Below, piece after piece: positions 5,518 to 10,712 of a stretch of 10,712 nucleotides of DNA (within the stretch, counting starts at the first letter, position 1; every line of letters starts with the position of its first letter). Source of the DNA: Candidatus Falkowbacteria bacterium RIFCSPLOWO2_12_FULL_45_13 (GTDB taxonomy: Bacteria; Patescibacteriota; Patescibacteriia; Patescibacteriales; GWC2-42-12); the NCBI GenBank assembly GCA_001778055.1, contig MFFY01000060.1:1-10712 (forward strand), read 5' to 3'. The position numbers and the translations under genes were made by a program. A model generated the notes under the pieces. The model was not told the origin of the DNA, searched no databases, and saw only the letters and a program-made list of their open reading frames with translations.

Positions 5518-8500
5518 TTATTTACGATAATATTTTTCCGGCCCCAAGACTTTTAAAAGAGACATCTTCAGCTGTTCTTCGTTAACTTCTCCGTTTAAGG
5601 TAAATAGATCCTGAATTCTGGCCGGCCGACCGCTTGATTTTAAGATCGGAGAAGAAAACAGCTGGGCCATGGATGAAACCATGCAGCCTTCGGGCGCCAC
5701 ATTAAGGAATAAATCCGTGCCGTGTTTGATTTTCAAAATCGCTTCACCGAGGTAGGGCGGCAGTTCGCCGTGGGGCTTTAGCGAGGGCAGGATGGCTTGG
5801 GCCGACTCTAAAACGCGCTTCATCGGGTCGGGCATTTGAACTCCGGCCGCCCGATATAGCGGCCCGGCCAAAACCCATCTAAGTATTTTTATGGCCAGCT
5901 TGATTTTCGTTATCAGCCTTTGTTTTTTTCGCCCGGAGCTTGCCTGTCCGACCGACCTACCGGCGGCGGTTCTTTGCTCTGGGCTTAAGCCGATTTCCTC
6001 TCGGCATTCCAAAACAGCAAACTCTAACAGCAATTCCAGGTAGCACCAGAGCGGAGAGTAGGTGGCTTTGAATGATCCAAAACCGAGAGCGTCAATCAAC
6101 GATCTGAATATCATTTCCACTTGCGCTACCCGCATATAGGCTTCGCCTTCAATATGGATATTGATTTTATTTTGTTTATCCTCCGCAACCTTGGCAAAGT
6201 TGGGCCTGTTTTCTGAAGCCTTGGCGAAAGAGGGCTTTTCGGCCTCCGGTCCCCCGACCTCCGCGCCGAATTTGGCGTCGGTATTGACCCAGCGGCTGGA
6301 AAATTTTCTTAAAATTTTCCTTAGGCCGTTATTATTATGTAAACCATAGCTGAAATATTTGTAAATCGCTCCGGCCGCTAAGGACCTCTTGCCGATTTTT
6401 TCGGCCAGATAGAGGCTGACCCGGCTGGGCCGGCTTCTGGTTTCTAAAATTTTATAAACATCGTTTTTCAGTTCAAGGTAATCTTTATAAAATTCCTGAT
6501 ACTGGTCGTAATCTCGGCAGGCCGCGCCGGCCGTTAAGAGCAGAGAGTGCAAAACGCCTTGCAGAATTACGCCCTGGAAAGCCTGAATCATGGCCCATTC
6601 AGGCAGGCCGACGTTAAAACCCTCTCTCTCATGGCCGACCAGGAGCTTGATTTGCTGGCGCAAGCTTTTATCGCCGTCGCCCCGGCCAGAGCACCCTGCC
6701 TCGCCGGCAGGCAGGCCCGCCTGCGCTGAAGCTTCCACCTTCGCTGAAGCTTCGGCGGACAAGTCGGCCGGCCGGCCGAATTGCTGGCACAGGAGCAATT
6801 TATGCATTTCATAGTATTGGCCCTGCCGGCAAGGCCCGGTGCCTTTGTTGTCAAAGACCAAAATTCTGGTCTTGCCTGAAAGTTGCGGATCAGCCGCTCG
6901 TTGGCGTTTTAGAAAATCCTCCATTGACAATATAATATCGGCAAAAACCGCGGCCAGAGGCGCGCAGACCGAGTCGCCGGCGTAAATCCTCCCTAGCCTG
7001 ACTTTATGTTCCAGATCATAGGTTTGATCATTATAATTATCAATCACGGTGAAGCCGGCGGCTTTAAAAACCGCGGTGATGGTCCGATTGTCGTGCAGGG
7101 TGGGAAAATAAATCACGTCAGTGTCTTGATTCAGTTTAGCCTGGCCGAATTCATCCACCAGCTTTATCTCAAAACGTTTTGAAGAAAACTCTTCATGCAA
7201 TTTTTGGTTTAATTGGTTAAGGAAAGTATTGACCCGGTTTTCCAGATGCGCCAGTTCCTTTATCATGGCGTCGGATTGGATTAAGAGGCTCGGGGTTTTT
7301 TTGGTGATTTCGGACAGAATCGGCGCGGTTACCGTATCCGGCCCGCAGCGGAAAGTGGATACGCGCACCGTAGAGATGGAGCAGTCGGTTTGACCCGCCT
7401 TCGCCCCCGCCTCTGCTAAAGCTACGGCGGGCATGAAGGCTTTCGCCGAAGCTGAAGCTTTGGCGGACAAGTCGGCGGGTAAACCGGCTTCGATTGACCC
7501 GATCAATTGCTTAAGGCGAGGATGCTTAAGGTAGAGATGGAGCTCTTTATTGGTGATAGCGTTGATTTTTGTCAGTAAATCATGGGGATTTTTCCAGTAA
7601 ATATAGGCGAAGTCCGGGTCCAGACGGCTTTCCAGCGCGTAGGCGGGCAAAGCCACCATCCCCTTATCTTTTAGAAGTTTACCCACGTGGCTGTCGTAAA
7701 TCCCGGGGTTTAATATATACTCGCGGCCGCAGACCACGGTGATCGGCCGTTTTAGCCGGATCGCCTCCTCCAGATAGCTGGCCACTTTCAAGGCCAACCG
7801 CTCTCTTAAATTTTGATTTTCCGCGTCGGCGTATTCAACCGCCGCCCGAATTTTTTCCGCGGTAACGGTTAAGCCGTAATAAGCGAAGACGCCTTTGGCC
7901 TTTTCATGGAGTTGTTTGGCCAGATAGGCCGGGTCGGTTTTTTTCAGGCTTAAAACAAAAGAAAAAAAGTTGGCAGCGGGATATTTCAATTTTGCCTGGC
8001 GCTCGGCGATAATCACGCCGCCCTGGTTGGTAGTGCAGGTTCTACCCAGACCGATTCCGGCGGTCGGTAAAAAATCGATTTGCGGGGTCAGAATCAGCCC
8101 GTGCGCTGATCCGGCCAGTCTGATAAATTGCCCGGTGGCGCCGATTAAAGGCGCGCAGACTTCGATGTTGAATAAGCCCTGAGCCTGTAAAATATCCTCT
8201 TCCCGGACATTATCCACGTCCACCGGCAAGCCGAGTTTTTCGAAAATTTTGGCCAGGAAAAAGGCCTGCTCGGAAATGGCAAAGCTCCGGGGTATGACCA
8301 GGCGGTTTTTCGCCGCGGACTTAGGCAGATGGGCATCGATGAATTGCCAGATATCCTTGTACGCATCGATCTGTACGGACAGGTCGCGACCTGTCCGTAC
8401 GCGACCGGCCTGCAGACCGGTCCCTAATTCGTTAACCGCCGTACAGCCACCCAGGGTCAAAACCAGTTTGTTTTTAAGATCGAGCGCAGACAGCAAAGCA

Positions 8501-10506
8501 CGGGAACAGCGGGCGTTTTTATCTCCGCAGGCCGCTCCCTGACAGACCACGATTTGCTTTTTAAATTTAAGGTTGATAAAATCGGCCAGTCGGCAGATAT
8601 TTGGGCCGGTTTTATCCGCCCTATGGTCCGCCGGCTGATGGAGCGGTGGGCGGATTGACTTAACAAGTCCCAAACAAGCGCGATGCCCGGGCAGGGGCGG
8701 CACCAGCGCGTACCTGGTTCCCGACTCCTGTAGCCGGCGCGTGACCGCCAAGGGCAGGGGGTCGGAGAGCATGGTTTGGCCGTGGAGCAGTACGACCGCG
8801 TTGTCGGGCAATTTTATCTGATTCCAGAGGGTGCGGGCCATATTTTCCACGATGGCGTAATTCGTGGAGGCCAGAATTTCATTCTTGGGGTAACCCAGAG
8901 CCTGCATTTTTCTGGCATTTTCCATCAGAAAGACCGCGCAGGTGGCGTTAATTTCATAAGCCTTAGGCGCGTCAAAAGCCTGCCGGCAGGCTTCGCCGAT
9001 CTCTTTAATACCAAACAATGATTTTAACGTATCCATCAGGCTGCCGGTACCGGCCGAGCATTTTATATTCATGGCATTATCAAAGAGCTCCTCTTTTTTT
9101 AAGGAAATGACCGATACCTTAGTGTCTTCGCCGCCAATATCAACTAGCAGGCAAAAGTCTTCATTGACTTCCCGGGACTGATTTTTTAAATTTTGGATTT
9201 GTTCTTTGGCGTAAGCGATCGATCCATGGGCGTGGGCGTAGTTTTCCACCAGCACGAAAATTTTATCCTGTAGAGCCGGATAGATTTTTTGCAGGACTTT
9301 CTGCACTTGATAGCGTCCGCTACCGGTTATGCCCAAGCGCGCGATCGAGAGTTTCGGGATGCCGGCCGAAATCAATCCGCTAAAAATATGCTTGATCGTC
9401 TCAATGGTGTCGCCGTGGTTGTCACAGGAGCTTTTGAATAAGATTTCGTCAGTAGCCGCGTCGGCTACGAGCATTTTGGCCATGGTGGAACCGACGTCCA
9501 GACCCAGGTTCACCGTCCTGGTTCCGAGGTCCGCGGGGTCGATTTCACGGATAACCGGATCGGGCAGTCTCTTATATAAGCCGGCGGCCGTGTATTTTTC
9601 TTTCAAGTTTTTAAATGAAGGGTAGGTTAAAAATTTTTCCGGTCGGCTTAATTTTTCCCGCGTTTGTTTTTTAAAATTGTTTGGCCCCACGGTTTGGATC
9701 AAATGTTCCACGCCCCGGATCAAAAGGTTTTGCTGCCGGTCAAAAGATATATTTTTTACTCCGAGACCGAGGAGGTAATCCCGGGCGCAGTCGCGGCAGA
9801 ATTGCCAGTTAAACACCCGGCCGGTGAGAAAAACCGCATCGACGCCGGCGGACATTTTTTTACAGGCTTTGAGCACTTCCGATTTCATGGTTACGGCCAG
9901 GGCGAAATCCAGGGGCAGTCCCTGATTTTTGTCGGAAATCGTGGCGGACGAGCTGAAGACGCCGCAACGGTCGGCTCGGATACCTACTGCCTGCCGTTTG
10001 GCCTTGCCCGTTTCACCCAGATAATTTTTTAAAATTACATCGACCGCCCCTCTCGCGATCGCCAATTTTTCTAGTATCCGGCTTAAGTTTATGCCACTGC
10101 CGGCGCCGCAGCGAGGGTTGGTTATGAGCAGGTCGTTAATCAGCTTGCCGTCGGAACTGATCGCCACTACCATATAACCCGAAGCCGACAGGTCGATAAT
10201 GCCCAGGGAAGCGAGCGGCTGATGGGTTTTCAATAAAAAATCGGTCGCGGACCAAAGCGCGGCGCCGGGCAGTACAATTTGGCCGCGCCTAAGCGTGTCT
10301 CTGACTATTTCCGCCAGTTTGCCGGTCAGATACAATTGAGTCTCCGGCCGCGCGATCAGCTTTAAGACATCATATCGTTTAAACAGATTTTCTATTTTAT
10401 CGATATTCGGAATCACCAGGTTTTTATTGGTTCCATTAAGAAACATGGCCAAATGCAGATGTTCCATTCCGGCGTCGATGATGATGTGGTTGGTTTTGGA
10501 CGACAT
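5518..10506 (-). CDS. Giant fused acyl-CoA dehydratase activase (two ASKHA domains + DUF2229/dehydratase-like)
   Basis: This 1662-residue protein belongs to the 2-hydroxyglutaryl-CoA dehydratase activase-related family (BcrAD_BadFG ATPase plus DUF2229). Relatives use ATP to drive an electron to very low potential through a [4Fe-4S] cluster. Domain 1 (about 7-290) is an ASKHA ATPase with a divergent phosphate loop (IIIDAGMEH) but Cys at 133 (RCGAGSG) and 181 (RCGVF). Domain 2 (about 333-610) is canonical: LDVGST at D337, DIGGEDTK at D456, KCSAGTGS at C483, NATCAVF at C523. In dimeric HgdC one such Cys pair per subunit holds a shared cluster. Then comes a Cys-rich linker (C655, C660, C667, C688) and a DUF2229/dehydratase-like half with C784, C824, C926 (GREYILNP), C1054, C1181 (SVCAPLA), C1226 (GPCRQG) and C1608 (PEGCM). 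Four repeat insertions are read in frame. No membrane segment or signal peptide is visible, so it is probably cytoplasmic. It appears monocistronic. The true substrate is unknown. Confidence 0.88.
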   Translation of the reverse strand: MSSKTNHIIIDAGMEHLHLAMFLNGTNKNLVIPNIDKIENLFKRYDVLKLIARPETQLYLTGKLAEIVRDTLRRGQIVLPGAALWSATDFLLKTHQPLASLGIIDLSASGYMVVAISSDGKLINDLLITNPRCGAGSGINLSRILEKLAIARGAVDVILKNYLGETGKAKRQAVGIRADRCGVFSSSATISDKNQGLPLDFALAVTMKSEVLKACKKMSAGVDAVFLTGRVFNWQFCRDCARDYLLGLGVKNISFDRQQNLLIRGVEHLIQTVGPNNFKKQTREKLSRPEKFLTYPSFKNLKEKYTAAGLYKRLPDPVIREIDPADLGTRTVNLGLDVGSTMAKMLVADAATDEILFKSSCDNHGDTIETIKHIFSGLISAGIPKLSIARLGITGSGRYQVQKVLQKIYPALQDKIFVLVENYAHAHGSIAYAKEQIQNLKNQSREVNEDFCLLVDIGGEDTKVSVISLKKEELFDNAMNIKCSAGTGSLMDTLKSLFGIKEIGEACRQAFDAPKAYEINATCAVFLMENARKMQALGYPKNEILASTNYAIVENMARTLWNQIKLPDNAVVLLHGQTMLSDPLPLAVTRRLQESGTRYALVPPLPGHRACLGLVKSIRPPLHQPADHRADKTGPNICRLADFINLKFKKQIVVCQGAACGDKNARCSRALLSALDLKNKLVLTLGGCTAVNELGTGLQAGRVRTGRDLSVQIDAYKDIWQFIDAHLPKSAAKNRLVIPRSFAISEQAFFLAKIFEKLGLPVDVDNVREEDILQAQGLFNIEVCAPLIGATGQFIRLAGSAHGLILTPQIDFLPTAGIGLGRTCTTNQGGVIIAERQAKLKYPAANFFSFVLSLKKTDPAYLAKQLHEKAKGVFAYYGLTVTAEKIRAAVEYADAENQNLRERLALKVASYLEEAIRLKRPITVVCGREYILNPGIYDSHVGKLLKDKGMVALPAYALESRLDPDFAYIYWKNPHDLLTKINAITNKELHLYLKHPRLKQLIGSIEAGLPADLSAKASASAKAFMPAVALAEAGAKAGQTDCSISTVRVSTFRCGPDTVTAPILSEITKKTPSLLIQSDAMIKELAHLENRVNTFLNQLNQKLHEEFSSKRFEIKLVDEFGQAKLNQDTDVIYFPTLHDNRTITAVFKAAGFTVIDNYNDQTYDLEHKVRLGRIYAGDSVCAPLAAVFADIILSMEDFLKRQRAADPQLSGKTRILVFDNKGTGPCRQGQYYEMHKLLLCQQFGRPADLSAEASAKVEASAQAGLPAGEAGCSGRGDGDKSLRQQIKLLVGHEREGFNVGLPEWAMIQAFQGVILQGVLHSLLLTAGAACRDYDQYQEFYKDYLELKNDVYKILETRSRPSRVSLYLAEKIGKRSLAAGAIYKYFSYGLHNNNGLRKILRKFSSRWVNTDAKFGAEVGGPEAEKPSFAKASENRPNFAKVAEDKQNKINIHIEGEAYMRVAQVEMIFRSLIDALGFGSFKATYSPLWCYLELLLEFAVLECREEIGLSPEQRTAAGRSVGQASSGRKKQRLITKIKLAIKILRWVLAGPLYRAAGVQMPDPMKRVLESAQAILPSLKPHGELPPYLGEAILKIKHGTDLFLNVAPEGCMVSSMAQLFSSPILKSSGRPARIQDLFTLNGEVNEEQLKMSLLKVLGPEKYYRK
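6180..6240. repeat. In-frame FAKASE-type repeat in the activase gene
   Basis: Two imperfect ~30-nt units, CCTTGGCAAAGTTGGGC (6189-6205) and CCTTGGCGAAAGAGGGC (6219-6235), encode SFAKASENRP and NFAKVAEDK on the minus strand (residues about 1423-1443). This peptide pattern is a familiar repeat insertion in CPR proteins. It lies in a loop before the conserved HIEGEAYMRVAQ segment. Confidence 0.7.
6690..6780. repeat. In-frame palindromic/tandem repeat cluster in the activase gene (copy A)
   Basis: The cluster contains a hairpin, CCTGCC (6695-6700) with GGCAGG (6706-6711), two copies of CGCTGAAGCTT (6724-6734, 6742-6752) and a 26-nt segment, 6743-6768. That segment is repeated with one mismatch at 7451-7476. 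It is translated as PADLSAEASAKVEASAQ and GLPAGEAG (residues about 1243-1273), between GPCRQG and the REGFNVGLPEW segment. Confidence 0.75.
7391..7482. repeat. In-frame repeat cluster in the activase gene (copy B)
   Basis: Bases 7451-7476 match 6743-6768 in 25 of 26 positions. The translation is Ala-rich (ADLSAKASASAKAF, ALAEAGAKAG; residues about 1009-1039) and interrupts the protein just before the conserved STFRCGPDT segment. Same family as copy A. Confidence 0.75.
8373..8419. repeat. Perfect 28-bp palindrome plus imperfect palindrome in the activase gene
   Basis: Bases 8373-8386 (GTACGGACAGGTCG) are followed with no loop by their exact reverse complement, 8387-8400. An imperfect palindrome centred on CTGCAG follows (8402-8421: GACCGGC, CTGCAG, ACCGGTC). 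Both are translated in frame as TGLQAGRVRTGRDLSVQI (residues about 696-713), between the Cys-rich linker and the DUF2229 region. Confidence 0.8.
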
Positions 10507-10545
10507 AGTATCTTAAGTGTAAAATGTAAAAATCAAAATGACAGT
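10507..10545. repeat. AT-rich TGTAAAA/TCAAAATGACAG-type leader repeat
   Basis: GTGTAAAATGTAAAAATCAAAATGACAG (in parts: GTAAAATG, GTAAAAATC, AAAATGACAG) stands immediately before the activase start codon on the other strand. It resembles the intergenic filler repeats of CPR genomes. No Shine-Dalgarno sequence precedes the ATG at 10506. Confidence 0.4.
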
Positions 10546-10603
10546 TAAAAGTGGCAGTCAGAGAGCTTGCCCGCCCGGTAATCGGCCGTTACCTATAAAT
10601 TTT

Positions 10604-10631
10604 ATTATAACAAAGCCCTAAGAACTGGCAA
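10604..10631 (-). promoter_or_regulatory. Sigma-70-type promoter for the giant activase gene
   Basis: On the minus strand TTGCCA (10631-10626, five of six consensus bases) and TATAAT (10609-10604, perfect) are 16 bp apart. Transcription would start near 10597, giving a leader of about 90 nt. The leader contains a small hairpin, GGTAA/TTACC (10577-10581 with 10589-10593). Confidence 0.7.
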
Positions 10632-10636
10632 CATTG

Positions 10637-10668
10637 GTTCGTGTCTAAGATTGTTCAAGCCCACGAAC
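10637..10668. promoter_or_regulatory. Possible operator (inverted repeat) upstream of the activase promoter
   Basis: GTTCGTG (10637-10643) and CACGAAC (10662-10668) form an inverted repeat with an 18-bp gap, just upstream of the -35 hexamer of the activase promoter. The geometry would suit a dimeric regulator. A 7-bp repeat could also arise by chance. Confidence 0.25.
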
Positions 10669-10695
10669 ATAATTAACACTTTTAAGAATTAGATT

Positions 10696-10701
10696 TTGAC
10701 A
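10696..10701 (+). promoter_or_regulatory. Possible -35 of a divergent promoter at the right edge
   Basis: A perfect TTGACA lies on the plus strand in an AT-rich stretch. Its -10 partner would fall just past the window, so it can only be suggested. It would serve a gene divergent from the activase. Confidence 0.2.
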
Positions 10702-10712
10702 GTTTTTTATCA

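Noticed and set aside
6588..6854. Open frame of 88 codons on the minus strand inside the activase gene
   Set aside because: It is an out-of-frame reading of GC-rich repeat sequence; the long frame around it carries the conserved GPCRQG motif.
9664..10032. Open frame of 122 codons on the plus strand
   Set aside because: It lies wholly antisense to the first ASKHA domain of the activase, has no recognisable family pattern and no promoter or ribosome site.
1..10712. Stop-codon reassignment (UGA as Gly, as in some CPR groups)
   Set aside because: The three complete genes end at TAA or TAG, are full length, and show no internal TGA.

Overview
The window most likely comes from a Candidate Phyla Radiation (Patescibacteria) bacterium. 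This is inferred from three things: the style of the genes, start sites without Shine-Dalgarno sequences, and above all many short palindromic or low-complexity repeats. These repeats sit between genes and also in frame inside genes, a habit typical of CPR genomes. Nothing suggests a non-standard genetic code. The exact lineage cannot be read from the sequence.

Layout, left to right. (1) Positions 3-896 (+): the 3' part of a large serine recombinase, cut by the left edge. Its reading frame runs into (2) a tRNA-Ile gene with anticodon UAU at 907-831 (-), which points head-on at it. This suggests the left edge is the end of an element integrated at the 3' end of the tRNA. (3) Positions 908-1121: two small terminator-like hairpins and a dispersed palindromic repeat. 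(4) Positions 1122-2285 (-): a DHH/NrnA-like phosphoesterase homologue whose catalytic motifs are largely degraded. It has a good promoter (TTGACA, 17 bp, TATATT). (5) Positions 2286-2580: a divergent intergenic region with AT-rich repeat sequence. (6) Positions 2581-5298 (+): valS, complete, with two in-frame repeat insertions, one of them five copies of a heptanucleotide. (7) Positions 5299-5517: a strong two-way terminator between convergent genes, plus a branched palindromic repeat. (8) Positions 5518-10506 (-): a very large gene (1662 residues) for a fused 2-hydroxyacyl-CoA dehydratase activase. It has two ASKHA ATPase domains, a Cys-rich linker and a DUF2229/dehydratase-like C-terminal half, with four repeat insertions in frame. 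(9) Positions 10507-10712: its promoter (TTGCCA, 16 bp, TATAAT), a possible operator and a possible divergent promoter.

The genes do not form an operon or an evident pathway. tRNA-Ile(UAU) and valS belong to translation, the DHH protein probably to nucleic-acid or nucleotide handling, and the recombinase to a mobile element. The giant activase looks monocistronic, with its own promoter and terminator, and no dehydratase subunit or CoA-metabolism gene is visible beside it. It is the most unusual object here. In related systems the ATPase and the dehydratase are separate proteins, whereas here an ATP-driven low-potential electron donor and its likely acceptor appear to be one polypeptide. The second general theme is repeat invasion of coding sequence in an otherwise compact genome.
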